Shown: in pieces, positions 20,682 through 32,203 of the stretch | Numbering within the stretch: the stretch's first letter is position 1 | How the letters are laid out: each line of letters begins with the position of its first letter | Source of the DNA: Anthostomella pinea | Lineage: Eukaryota > Ascomycota > Sordariomycetes > Xylariales > Xylariaceae | Assembly (NCBI GenBank): GCA_963556695.1 | Contig: CAUWAG010000013.1 | Location: 1,426,001 to 1,490,000 of the forward strand | Direction of reading: 5' to 3' | Length of the DNA: 64,000 bases | Notes under the pieces: model-generated | Told to the model about the DNA's origin: nothing | Database searches by the model: none | What the model saw: only the letters and a program-made list of their open reading frames with translations | Program-made: the position numbers and the translations under genes

Positions 20682-23111
20682 TCAGGCTGTGTCTCCACAC
20701 ATGACATTCGAGATCGAGTCGTCCGGCAGTACGTTCTGAAAGTCGCTCTGGTCGTCTCGCGCGCCCCAGGCCTCGCGCCACGCTTTTTCATCTTCGGCCG
20801 TCGCTCTCCTAGGCTCGCAGTCAACAGGCCGCCTCGGCCCCTCCTCTTCGTCGATGGTGTTGCCGTGCGACGAAGACAACGACGGGACGGCAGCGCCGAC
20901 CCTTGATCCCCTGCTCCCGCTCGTGTGGCTGGCCCGCGAAGAAGAAGAAGCCTGGTTCATCTCGTTAGCACCCGGCGTCTGCGTCCTAGTTCTGGCAGAA
21001 GACGCGGATGCCCGACCACCCGTAGGACTCACCGGCGTCCCCCCACCTTCATTGCGGCTACCCGCGCGCGTGAATGTCCGAGCCGTGGGGCTCATCGGCG
21101 TCCCAGGACCTTCATTACGACTGCCCGCGCGTGTGAACGGGTTGTCCTCCGGTCTGTAGTCGCGCATCCCGCGGCAGCTCTTCAAGTACTCGCGCTGCGA
21201 GACCGACAGCCGCGAGCCCGCGTCCGACTCCAGGAACAGGTACTTCTTGCTGGGTTTTCCCATGGGACCCGAGGGGGGCGGGGCCGAGGCCGAGGCCGGG
21301 GGCGGGGCGGGCCAGTTCAGAGGTGGTGAAGACCGCGTCGGCGTGCTGGTGCTGGCGGCGGCTTCGACTGGTTCGCTCACGGGGATGAGAGGGCTCGTCG
21401 AGCGCCTGGGTCGATCGACGGAGGACTGGCGCGGGGTTCGACTACTGGGCGGCGGCGGCGCGGCGACTGAAGTGCGTCTGGACAAGACGGATTTTGGTCG
21501 CGGCGTGCGCTCGCGGTCTGTCCCGTCGTGCCCGTGGTCTCTGTATCGCGACGGCACACGGGGCACCGGCGGTGGCTGTGCGTCTTCTCTCGGCCCAGTC
21601 CCGACGCCACTGGTGTTCTGGTCTACAGTGTAGACGGTCGCGTCAGTCCATGCGTCGCTACGCCTATTCGGGCTGTGCTCCTCTCTCGGGTCGTCGCGAT
21701 CCTTCTTCAGCTGGAGTGGCGCCGGCACGGCGGACGGAGCGATGATCGAACCGGTCTGAAAGGCCGGATGGATCATTGACATGACCGTGTCGTCCATGGC
21801 GAGGTCCTCGTGTGTCTCGGCAAAGCGGTTGGCGTACCAATCGCTGACCTTTGACCGGCCCATCTCTTCCTTGTCCAAGTCCCGCTCCGCAAGCTCTTCC
21901 GGCTCGTCGTCGTCGTCATCGTAGTCGTAGTCGTAGTCGTAAGGGTCGCTCTCATCGGACTCGACGGGAAACTCACGTTCGAAGCCCTCGATGAAAGACT
22001 GAGTGGGCGGCTCACCGTCACTTGGTCCGCTCAATCGTGCGGGCTGAGGAGCCCCTAGTCGACTGACCGGCATACTACGTGCCGCCTGCTGTCTCCTCCC
22101 GACTTCCGAAAAGTCACACAAGCTGTCAGGCCGGTAGATGCTAGCCGTGTTGAAATGTCGGTACAGGCCAGCCCGCCTCTGGTCCTCCGCGCCCTCCCTG
22201 TCAGCCATAGCCACCGGGATGCCGTGTTTCGTCCTTCGACTATGCCGCGCATTGCTTGGGACATGGCTCAGGCGCCTGCCCGTACTTGTTCTTCTCAGCT
22301 CAGTGTAGCCGCCCGAACGTTTCAAGGCCCGAGAGTGCCTGTGAGACTTCTTCTGCCGGCGCCTCCACTCCCTAATCTGAGGCCGAACTGCCCTCAACTC
22401 GGTCAGGACCTCTTCGCTCATCGCCCTACACGCTTGCGCCCGATCTCTCTCTTCCTTGCTGCTTCGCAGGTGGTCGACCCATGCCTCAACCAAGCGGCCA
22501 AGGCGAGGATCCCTGGGCGAGTGGCCGCTGTACGCCTCCTGGCGCCTCTCAATCCGGTCCACGACGAGGGCGCGCAGGTCGGCCAGGATCTGTCCGCTGG
22601 CGCCCACGGCACCGAGAATGCACGCCTCACAGCCGGATCTGACGTAAATCTTGTGGCTGTCAAAGGGCGGTACACCATAGCATTCGCGGAACAGACGCGG
22701 CTCCGTCCACAACGCTGCAATGGCATCCACGCGGCTGATGAAGGCAGAAAGGGTCGGTATCCCCATCCGACCTTCCCAAGAGCGCAATGGGTCGCTGTGC
22801 ACAGTAGCCTCGTAAGCCAACGCGAGGAACACCCTCCTGATGAGCCAGGGGTTGAGGCTTGCGTGTGTCTTGCACAGCACTGCCTGAGGGTCGATGAGGT
22901 CAGGCTCGAACGTGTCTGCAATTTTCATAGCCAGACGCTTGAACGGGTTCGTCGGGCGAAGCATCAGACTTGGCAAGTTCTTCATCCTCTCTTCCTGTCG
23001 CTGGAGCCATCTCTTGGAAGGAACAGCAACACCATACTCGGGACGGCGGCAGAGGAGCTTTGTCAGTCGGACGACGTGGTCGTCCGACAAATCCTGAAGG
23101 TCAATGCTCAT
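20682..23111 (-). CDS. Large conserved-looking protein with disordered C-terminal half, function unknown
   Basis: A single exon, 809 residues from the ATG at 23111. The frame is open further upstream, but that extension has no convincing start context. The first 230 residues are ordered, helical-looking and contain RSGCEACILGAVGASGQIL. The rest is low complexity: basic Arg/Lys stretches, an acidic Asp/Tyr run (DPYDYDYDYDDDDDEPEE), Pro/Ser/Arg-rich segments and a tandem duplication in which FTRAGSRNEG and TP.SPT recur about 21 residues apart. I do not recognise the family. Phosphorylatable SP/TP sites are abundant, so a signalling scaffold is possible but unproven. Confidence 0.75.
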   Translation of the reverse strand: MSIDLQDLSDDHVVRLTKLLCRRPEYGVAVPSKRWLQRQEERMKNLPSLMLRPTNPFKRLAMKIADTFEPDLIDPQAVLCKTHASLNPWLIRRVFLALAYEATVHSDPLRSWEGRMGIPTLSAFISRVDAIAALWTEPRLFRECYGVPPFDSHKIYVRSGCEACILGAVGASGQILADLRALVVDRIERRQEAYSGHSPRDPRLGRLVEAWVDHLRSSKEERDRAQACRAMSEEVLTELRAVRPQIREWRRRQKKSHRHSRALKRSGGYTELRRTSTGRRLSHVPSNARHSRRTKHGIPVAMADREGAEDQRRAGLYRHFNTASIYRPDSLCDFSEVGRRQQAARSMPVSRLGAPQPARLSGPSDGEPPTQSFIEGFEREFPVESDESDPYDYDYDYDDDDDEPEELAERDLDKEEMGRSKVSDWYANRFAETHEDLAMDDTVMSMIHPAFQTGSIIAPSAVPAPLQLKKDRDDPREEHSPNRRSDAWTDATVYTVDQNTSGVGTGPREDAQPPPVPRVPSRYRDHGHDGTDRERTPRPKSVLSRRTSVAAPPPPSSRTPRQSSVDRPRRSTSPLIPVSEPVEAAASTSTPTRSSPPLNWPAPPPASASAPPPSGPMGKPSKKYLFLESDAGSRLSVSQREYLKSCRGMRDYRPEDNPFTRAGSRNEGPGTPMSPTARTFTRAGSRNEGGGTPVSPTGGRASASSARTRTQTPGANEMNQASSSSRASHTSGSRGSRVGAAVPSLSSSHGNTIDEEEGPRRPVDCEPRRATAEDEKAWREAWGARDDQSDFQNVLPDDSISNVMCGDTA

Positions 23112-23981
23112 AGGAGCTGGTAGTACAGAAATGTGACAAACTTGGGAAAATTGTTGTGTGGTTCTCCGAATCCGGATTGTGACGACTGTACCAGACAGTC
23201 GTATGCGCCAAATTCGAGAGATGTATATATATATAGCTTGGTGGATAGCGTAGTGAAGGAACGTTTGAACCCCGGGAGGAAAGGCAGTATATGAGGTATC
23301 TATACCTCTAAACCGCCGAGCCCAGATTTGAGGCACGACAATGAAGAATCCCCCATCAAAGCCTCGAGAACTTTGTCCGGGACGATCAACTCCCTGCCTC
23401 CCCAGACCACCCCCTTTGTTCTCTAACATTGACATCAGGTATGGCAGCTCGTCTTCGAATCAATGGCATTGTTCTCGACGCACACTCGTGTTTGCTGAGT
23501 GATGCAAGAAAAGACTCGTGCGTTCCATAAAGACCTATGTGTAAGCAGGGACTTCTAGAACATCGCCAATGTAGAAGTACTTACCGGCTTGGTCAAGTGT
23601 TTGATTAAAGCCAACCATGGCGGTAGGAGTTGCAGTAAGGGGCGCACAACGACAGAGGTTGGGTGTGGAGCTTCATTGGGGAGCATCAAGTTCCATCAGT
23701 CGGGATTTTGCCCTAGGGTGGGCTATATATTGAGAAAACGTCGCGAGTCGTGCTATCTACCATGGCGAACCTGTAGACATTTTCCTCTATGGAAGGTATG
23801 CATGATGCCATGGAAACAAGCTCCTAATGCTGGCCAGAACGCCTCCCGGGCAGAGCCGCAACCATAGAACCCTAGAGGATCGTAACCGCGACATGTGCAT
23901 CATTAACCCTGAATCCGTCCCAAATGTACAGGTTCAATATCGACTATAATGCTGAACAGTCCGCTGAAAAATACGCTTTCG
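23112..23981. other. Intergenic
   Basis: Promoter side of the disordered-protein gene and 3' flank of the kinase. Includes a short TA-rich box near 23221-23233. No gene recognised. Confidence 0.55.
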
Positions 23982-26391
23982 CTATACCGCGGGTGGAACA
24001 CGTGAACCATGATAGTCGTGTTCCCTTATCCGTTCCATTCGAATCTTGGCCGCCTCCGTACCATCGTCAGGGATAGCAGGCTCTCGAAACCAAGGGTGTT
24101 CCAGAGCTTGGCGGGCAGTAATCCGCTTCGCCGGATCGTAGACAAAGATCTTTTGCAGGAGGTCCACAAAGCATCGTAGAAATGGGCTGTTGGGGGCGGG
24201 GATTATGTCCTATAAACAGCTTGTCAGTAACCTGAGCAAATGGATCGACGTCGTCAACCCCCTAAATAAACTCACGCAAAGTCGCTTCATGGCACGTACG
24301 AATCGTCTTGAGGCTCGTGTAGTCTCGGTCCCAGGGTAGTCCAACTTCAATCTCTTGAAGTACCTAAAAGTCGGGTCAGCACAAGAGAGTTTTAATCCAG
24401 GACGCGGAACATACTTGGAAGCGGGATTGCCACCGTTACGTGTAGCCATCTTGTTCACAGCTTGTATGAGATGAGTATCGATCCGGCTATCACAGACGTT
24501 CTCCATCATCGCTAGATGTTCGAGGTTATCGTGCGTCTGGAAGAGGGCGTCTCCAGTAAAGAACTCGACCAATATGCATCCGATACTCCATATATCACAA
24601 GGGAACGACCAACCTAATCCGAGAATGATCTCCGGCGCGCGGTAATGCCGTGTTGAGACGACGGAGGAGTGATATTCATCTTGGAAGGTCGCTGACCCGA
24701 AATCTATCAACCGAATCTCTGTGTCGAGAAGCACCTTGCGTTGGTTGGCCTGTCGGTTGATGCCAGTTGAGGAAGCCGGTATCCGGCGGTTGTATGTGAA
24801 CGTCTGGTATGCACTATCACAGAGGAGAATGTTCTCGGGTTTCAAATCGGTGTGGATGAGGTTCAGGTCGTGGAGGACTACAAAGTCAGCAATAGGCCAG
24901 CAAGGAAAGAAGGTATTACCCACAAGCAACGCTGGTGAAGAGTTGTCGAGCAAAACTCTGTATCTGGCTGTTCGGGAACGGCACGAAGTTGTTGCCCTTG
25001 AGAAAATCAAAGACGCTCGAGCCGAGAAGGTCCATCACAATGCAGATATGGCCTCGATAATCGAAGCAATCCCGGAGATGGATGCATCGATTGCGGTTCT
25101 CGTTGTCGTTAGCCTTGAGGGTTTGGAGGACTCGGAGCTCAATCCTCGAAGCATCTCTGTACTTCTGAACTGCTCGGATGATTTTGATGGCGACCAATCC
25201 ACCCCTCTTCTTGTCCCGAGCCTGGACCACCTTGCCGAAAGTGCCTTGCCCGAGCAGTTTGACCATTTGATCTGTCGATATGTTAGACGTTATCGAGCGC
25301 GAATGTCAGAGGAGAGGTGGACGAACATTGTGATGTCAGTTCAGCATCAGGGACCACTATATAATGGCCGTCGTCGTCGTCGACTTTGACACCGCTTTGG
25401 TGCGAACGCTACAAAAGACTAGTCAGCGCTTGAACTTGCCTACTGTTGAACGTGGGCTTACCTCATTGACTGGTCGGCAATGGACTTCGCCGCACTTCTT
25501 CACCGGTTTCTGAGGGGGCCGGTAGCTGACAAAAGCATCACCTAGGACCTCAACCTCTCGCCTTTTCGCATCCTGGGCGATCTGCTGCCGTGTTCTCTTC
25601 CGTTTCTGGCCGGTCTGTTGAGACTCGAATTCGTGCTGGCCATTCGAAGACAAAGAACCGAGCGAAGTGGCAGCTGTCGTCTGGTGTGCTGATGTAGTAC
25701 GATCAGTTGAGGCCGAACCACTATTGGGGCTATGGTGTTGCGAGCCATTTAGTCTGGCGTCATAGACCCCAGCACCGTCATCTTTCCTCCTCTTCTTGGC
25801 AATATGCCGGGTACTCTGGTCATTGGCTGAGCCGTTCACGTGGCCATTCGTATACGGTGTTGAAGAAGCATTCTGGTCAGGCTCGGGTGTGTCATCAATG
25901 ACAATGATCTCTCTGGGAAGGCCGTTCTTGTAGAAGCTGTTCCAGTCAGGCTCTTTGGACCTCCGACGTTTCCTCGGCTGGCTGTCGGCATGAGTTTGTG
26001 TGGCCGAGGCGGCCGAGGGAGGCATCGCGGCGTGATTGGCGTCGGATCTCGGGGTCGAATTTGTTCTCGATGAGTCTTGAGTCGGTCTTGCAGAGGCGAC
26101 GGAAGCAGCTACTCCATTTGGGGGGTATTGGTTGGCGGAATAGACCGCGTTGGTGGTGTACGACGACGACGACGGTACGTGATGTCGATTGGAGATGGGC
26201 GCAGCCGAGGCTGTCGAAGACGGGGTAGGCAGGCCAGGGTTTGTGGCAGTAGCAGACGAGAAAGCAAGTGGCCGATAAGAAGCGTCGCTGGTCTGCAGGT
26301 GTGGGTAGGGCGGATAATGATGGTGGTGGTGCGGGTGATGGTGACGGTAATGGGGAGGGAGGGTGGCCGTGGCAGTTGTCGGCGTTGACAT
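23982..26391 (-). CDS. LAMMER/CLK dual-specificity protein kinase
   Basis: Six exons on the minus strand: 26391-25462, 25408-25327, 25271-24924, 24877-24415, 24363-24276 and 24209-23982. All phases agree, giving 712 residues. The introns have GTTCGT, GTGGGT, GTATGT, GTGAGT and GTAAGC donors, and one has a clear CTAAC branch. The N-terminal 310 residues are His/Ser/Asn-rich with several basic nuclear-localisation-like clusters. The kinase domain shows [23 protein letters not shown] and the STRHYRAPE activation segment, all typical of CLK/Lkh1 kinases, which phosphorylate SR splicing factors and control morphogenesis. The family motif EHLAMMER reads EHLAMMEN here (24498-24521). Confidence 0.92.
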
Positions 26392-29300
26392 TGTTGGAAT
26401 AAGGGCCAACTACCTCAGCGAGCGGCGTCGTGTTGTGGGTTGAGGTGGTAGAGGCCGAAGGCGAGGGCGAGGGCGAGGGCGGGAGCGAGAGAGGAGAATT
26501 GGGTGAGCCGTGGAGGTGTGAGGTCAATGGTCGGCGGTGCTAGGCGCAGGCGCTGCAGGTGGTGCGGGCTGGTACCAGTGCTCGTGCCAGTGCCAGCAGT
26601 GGAGGGCGGAGTGCTGTGGCAGCTGGATTAGGGCCCTTTAGGTTCAGAGCTGAGCCTGGCAACAGGTGGTGTGGGTTGTGCGTGCACCTGCAGCGATTTA
26701 ACGGCGCCGTGCTTTCCTCGTAGTCGCGGCGTTCTAGCGTCCGTTATAACCTTCCAAGCCCTGGGGCGGCCAGCTACGGGGAAGTAGTCCGCTGCGTTTG
26801 GGCGCTCTGCAGCACTGAGAGTGCTGAGAGTGCTGAAAGATAGCGGGTTTCTGTCCCGTCTGCAGGTGCAATACCTAACTGGCAGCAGCAGGTCAACCCA
26901 AGCTGATGATGTCTTCCAACACAACAAGGGGAATATGTTCGTTGAACTCTGTTTGTGTCCCTTCTCTTATCTATTTCACAAATTTCTCCTCCCAGAATTG
27001 TTTCTCTGGATCGGCTGCTTGGGTTCGATTCGTCTTAACGCATTGGGGCCGGATGGGTTGGTTCAGCTGCCGATGGCTGACGTATAATAAGCCGTGACCG
27101 ACCCGGGCGATACAGGCAACGCTGCTCTACAATCGCAAGAGTTGATACTTCCCAGATTGGCAGGAAAGTGCCGGTTCGTCGGAGTGCCTTTTTGTTTCGG
27201 TCGTGATCGAGCAGTCAGGGGAGGGACGGTTGGCCAATTCGCTTTCGCTCGAGTGAGCGAGCGGTATTGCAGGGAGAGTGAAGTTCGATTTCGACAACAG
27301 GGGCCGACCCTACCCTGTTGTTGTCTGAATGCGCCTATGTGCGTACCTACAGTAGTCGAGGCACTTGAGCACAGAGCATTCTTTCCCTCGTCGAAGTCGT
27401 CGAGGTCCCGAGGAGAGCACAAAGATGAACAGAACAGCAAGACGGGCGTTTTCTCTGGTATTGGCAGGTGGTTTGACAACGTTCACGGAAAGTGATGAGG
27501 CAAAAGGACAGGAGGGGTCTCGTCGTGTGAATCTAGGTACGTAGACCCTCCTCCTCTGCAGCCGGTGTGCTGTGAGCTGTACAGTCTTTGCAGGGCACTG
27601 AGACGAAGCACGCACTGAGCCCACGTGCCTGCGATACCACATGGAGTACAGTATCGGACAGTACGTATCGGCTTAGCCTGGTGGATGAAGTAATGGTGGG
27701 CCAACCGCTCACTTATTAGAGGTCACCCGAGCAACACTCAACTGCATTTCCACAGTGTTCGAAACTTCAGGCTGAGCGCGGAGAAGGGGACCTCGGCCAC
27801 CAGTCTCGCGCCTCTCAGGCGGCAGAATGCTGCCTGAACGGACAGAAGGACAGTATATATCAGCCTTTACAGTGTAAGGGTTACACTGTCTCGGATCACA
27901 CAGTCTGGACATGTGGTACTCGGCACCATCTGTTCTGGGCACAGTGCCTGGGCCGACACTCCAGACGATTCCTATCGGATCATTTTCACCACAGGCATGT
28001 ATCATCATGGCAACAGCTATGAACCACTCATGATGATTATTATCAACCTTAGTGTCGAACTTTGCCTCGATGCTTTTTCGCCTTCGAGAGGGGTTCCGTC
28101 TCAGCAGTAAGCAGACCTCCACAGACTACTTTATAACATCGGGGGGAAATACATGTATTTTCATGTTTCAAGCGCCCCCCCATATATACAAGAGCATGCT
28201 GACAAGTGCTGATGGTTGACAAAGACAGCAGACTACCTCTTCTCACTTGAGTGTTCTATCCTGTTTCCTATCCTGTGCCTTATCGTTGTGTCTTGGCATC
28301 TCATCCGATACCACGTAAACTCCAAGTTACGTATGTTCGATCCCTTACTTTCTACATCCTGTCGGTTGGATATGTATGCACTCGGCTATTCACAACCTTC
28401 GTTCACAGAGTGTCCACACGCTCTAGAGCTCGAGAGCCTCGACATGTGGTGCTTCTTCCTTCTGCCCCTTGCTTCTGGCTGCCCTCCTATTCGAGCCATT
28501 GCTGCAATCGGAGTCTGCTGGTTTACGTTCTTGTCGCTGTACAGTTTCGTCAAATATGACAATTGTGCTCGTTGGTGGACTACAAGTCATCAGACGACCC
28601 TTGAATCTTGCGTTTCCTCCAAGCCGATTCAGGTCGACCCTGAAATCGACGTGGCTTTGGCACGCCTATGCAGCTCTTGCAGTAGCTCCAACCCTCACTC
28701 ACATCCCCTAGCACGGAGATGGCCCTCACGGCATCCCGTCGATATGGATCCGACGGGCAGACAGGCAGGCCGACAGATGCTGCAAGTGAGGGGCCCATGC
28801 AACATATGTGATAGGTAAACGGCGGGATCTTGCCACTTTCAACAGGTTTGGCTCCAGACTTTGGAGCTGCCAAGGACCTGCAAGCTGAGCGAGGCAGGAT
28901 CATGTTAACCAACAGCAGCTAGACGTATCTTCAGGCAATACCCAGCACCACCAAAAGATGAAGGGCGAGTTGGTTCAATGTGAGGACTGCCTCCGGGCTT
29001 TCGTTTAGCACAAGGCAAGGCACAAACACTGTGGGAGCGAAGTATGGTCACTCCATCTGCAGCAAGACTGGAAATCCGTGTCGTTGAACTTCAACTGCCT
29101 ACTAACCGGAGTTATAGTTTCTAAGCGGCCGCTGAACCGGGCCTCACTGCCTCACAGCTCTAGGAACGGGGTTCCATATTGTAGCCTGTGTGGCAAAGCC
29201 CCAAAGGAGGGTAGGATTTCTGCTGTCATTTGTAGAAACTGTGTGCTTCTCGAAAACGCGCGAATCATTCGCCATTACGTCGCTGCAGCTCGGTGGTATG

Positions 29301-30497
29301 TTCCCTTCACCTCCCTCATCAAGGTTTCCGCCGAAGGACCGTTTCCTCCACTGCTGTGCCACGAATCTAGGGCTGCTAGGATTCCCCCAACTGGCACTGC
29401 ACTGTACTGCACTGTACCGAAAGGAGTCAAGGCTCACGATGACATGAGCGGTAGATCTGGGGGCGGATCCATAAACGCCATCATGCCTGGACAAAATAGG
29501 AAGGGGAAACGCCAATTTACACGGTCCCTACCAATAAGCCACAGTAAGACGCGCTACGTCAGACGAGCGCTCGTGAAATCCTCCCTCAGCTTTTCATCAG
29601 CTCGGGCATCGGAGGCTGATTGCAATCCTGTCCTGGCCGTCGCACCGTTAATAATCACTTACTCCTAAAGGCACGGCAATTCACGGTTGCCTGGCTGATC
29701 AAAACATATGTGACGACAGATCCTGAATTTAGAAGTTGAAGGGCCCTGTGAGCTGTAATGTGACAGCATGGAGACGGGAGGTCTGACGTCCCGCTCCTCC
29801 CTCCATTCATCCTGTTCGGACCCGATCAGACGTAAGTACTGGACCCTTCCATCCCCCAAGATCACCATCAGCCATCAGCCACGCACGCAACAGAACTCAG
29901 TTGCACAACGTCGGCTACCTACATGTACCCTACCCCTCTCTGTCTGCAACGTATGCCACGCCAGAATGCGCAGGACCAACAGCGGCATTGCTGCAACCCA
30001 GACACGTCGTAAGGCGATCGCTGTAGCGTGTCCAGCGCCTTGAGCAACCCAGATGAGACCCGGGAGCCGGCGCTGCTGGCACGCACATCATCAGGCTCTC
30101 CTGTTTCCATCTCTGATATCTGTTCCTCCAAGAGACGGATTACCTATTCTGCAGGTCCCGACACGCCGGGGTCCATGTCATGCATCCATCATGTAGTTTA
30201 TTAGTGACCCTACGCCGACGCACACGATTTCTTATGCCGGGATCTTGCAGCGACTTTGCCAGGATGGGCCCTGATACAATCGGCGCCCTGGCAAGCTGTG
30301 TGTGACGAGTCGGGTCCGAAATCCTCATATATGTACCAGAGTGACGGAAATGCCCTGAGATGATATGGTAACATGTTTCATTCCGCCTCAAACGCCGCCT
30401 AGCGAAACTCGCCAGCTCAAAGGTCTCTCCAATGAACGCCACCAGCCATGCGTCCATCTCTCTTTCTATCGCTCCAGGGTAGGTATGTCTAGGTCAA
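26392..30497. other. 4.1-kb gene-poor region upstream of the kinase
   Basis: No gene recognised on either strand. The first few hundred bases are GC- and CT-rich with GAGGGC repeats (about 26460-26485) and are probably kinase promoter and leader. Open frames of 100-200 codons (for example 28216-28818 and 29078-29668) have no domain, poor composition and no splice context. Part may be old, decayed repeat sequence. Confidence 0.5.
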
Positions 30498-31752
30498 CTA
30501 GATACCGCGATTAAATACAACCATGCCGCCATCGCCACCCCGACCGCGGAACTCTTCCTCGAGACTACCAGCGCTGATACGCTGGCGTTGCGGGAACGCG
30601 GCGAGGGCAAGCGGCAGCGCGATGTAGCTCATGCCGAGGATGAGACCCAGATTGACAGGCAGCGTGAAGCGCGGATTCCCCTTCAACCACTCGGTGCGCT
30701 GCAGACGCACGAGGATCAGCGGCGGCACCACCATGATGGGCGTGCTGTTCAGCACGCGGCTGAGCGCCGTCTCGCTAACCGCCAACTTCGCTGCCTTCTT
30801 GCTCTTGCCCAGACTCGGCACGTCGTTCTCGGCCCTGCCCTCGGCCGCCAGCCGCGCCCTGTCCTTTTCCGACAACACTGGGTATACGTCGATGCCGGTG
30901 CGCATCTCCTCGCCGCGCATGAGGAACACGTTGAGGGCACCGGCGGACGCGACGGCCGCGAAGGGCACGAGGCGGCCGAGTACCAGCTTCGTGGAGGGCG
31001 AGACGCGCTTCAGGCGCGGTACGAGCGAGTTTAGCCCTACGGCTACCGAGCATGAGGCGCCCACGGCGAGGAAGTAGGATTGGGCCATTTTCGAGTATGA
31101 GAGCGGCGTGGACTTGTTCGCGTTTGCGTTATTGATGGCGACATTGAGGGATTGGTTGGCTACTTGCCAGAGGATCGTGCCGGTAGTCTGTCGGAGCTCA
31201 TGGTTAGCTGGTCGTCCGAATTCGAAGGTGAGGGAGTAAGTAGCATTTCGCGAACCTTCAGACCTGGTGTCAGCATGCCTGCCGTGACGACCAGGTTCGA
31301 CAGCGCGAAGCAGGACATTCTGAAGGGGAGCAAGACGGGCTCTCCCGTATCTAGCAGTTCCAATTAGCTTTTTCCATCTCGGGATTGACATTGAAACCAT
31401 GTTGCCGGCATACCTGGGTGTAATGTAGAGTCGACTATCTTCTTCGCCTTCCACAGCTCCGGCGTCATCTCGTGGATTTCCCCTTGCTTATACGCCACCA
31501 CCAGCTTCTTCGCATGCTCAAGGCCATTCTTTCCAGCAAAGAGAGTCCTGATCAGAAGTCCGAGTTAGTCACTTTGCAGGTAGGGAAGTAGACATCATGG
31601 TGTGGTGTTTTGGTGACCGCTGGGCGTTGCGGGTTGTATAGAGCTCACCTTGGGTCTGTGATACCAGCGGTCTGCTTGACGCGCCCCCAATAAGTATCCA
31701 GATCGTATTGCGACTCGGGCAGCTCACGATTGCCTGGCAGGGAGGCCGACAT
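30498..31752 (-). CDS. Sideroflexin, mitochondrial amino-acid transporter family
   Basis: Four exons on the minus strand: 31752-31649, 31547-31414, 31350-31256 and 31187-30498. Phases are consistent, giving 340 residues, near the usual 320-330. The family signature HPDTGEPVLLPFRMS is created across the second intron. Upstream, DLDTYWGRVK and the ITDPRTLF block (across intron 1) match the conserved soluble N-terminus. Several hydrophobic helices follow, including the MLTPGL and PIMVVPPLILVRL segments. Sideroflexins sit in the inner mitochondrial membrane, and SFXN1-type members carry serine. Whether this is the FSF1 orthologue cannot be proved by eye. Confidence 0.9.
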
Positions 31753-32120
31753 CGTGAAGCTCTGTCGCTGTCGCCCTATTTGCGCTGCTGCTGCTGCTCT
31801 TGGAATGCCACCCGCAACAAGGAACGAGCAAGAAATGAATGGATAGCCGAGTTTCGACAGACAATCAATTGGGCTTGGCAGTACTACGCTGAATCACGCT
31901 GAAAGTGCATAGGAGCTCTCTATTGTCATTGGTCTTCATAGCGGTGAGATGGCGAGCAGAAACTGCCGCACGCCGATATCGGGTGTCGCCAGCCCCACCC
32001 AGGTCCTGGCACAGCAAAGCCGCGGGCGGGCTGGTCTCGAGTGCAAAAAAGATAAAGGTGCAACAATACTGTGCTCGACAGATACCACTGGATCGATAGA
32101 AATCGAAAGAAAAAAGGACC
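31753..32120. other. Intergenic
   Basis: Promoter region of the sideroflexin gene and 3' flank of tRNA-Arg. On the tRNA template, a T-run (seen on the plus strand as A-runs near 32107-32115) lies just after the 3' end and could serve as the Pol III terminator. Confidence 0.55.
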
Positions 32121-32203
32121 GACCCAGACGGGATTCGAACCCGCAATCTCCAGAGTGATGATTTCAACCGAAATCTGGCGCGATACCATTTCGCCACCAG
32201 GCC
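32121..32203 (-). tRNA. tRNA-Arg (anticodon UCG) with 12-nt intron
   Basis: The minus strand folds into a cloverleaf: acceptor GGCCTGG/CTGGGTC (with G-U pairs), D-arm GCGA-AATGGTA-TCGC, anticodon stem CCAGA/TCTGG, variable loop AGATT and T-arm with TTCGAAT loop. The anticodon loop is 19 nt instead of 7, so a 12-nt intron one base 3' of the anticodon fits the eukaryotic rule. Loop bases 32-37 are TTTCGG, giving anticodon TCG, which reads CGA. The T-arm supplies a good internal B box. Confidence 0.9.

Noticed and set aside
22155..23123. 322-codon plus-strand frame opposite the disordered-protein gene
   Set aside because: Antisense shadow without domain features or a plausible promoter.
28216..28818. 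200-codon frame with hydrophobic stretches
   Set aside because: No family resemblance, no splice signals and an alternating overlapping frame of equal quality.
29078..29668. 196-codon plus-strand frame with two CxxC pairs
   Set aside because: Cys pairs suggested a zinc site, but the spacing fits no family and composition is random; kept as unassigned intergenic.
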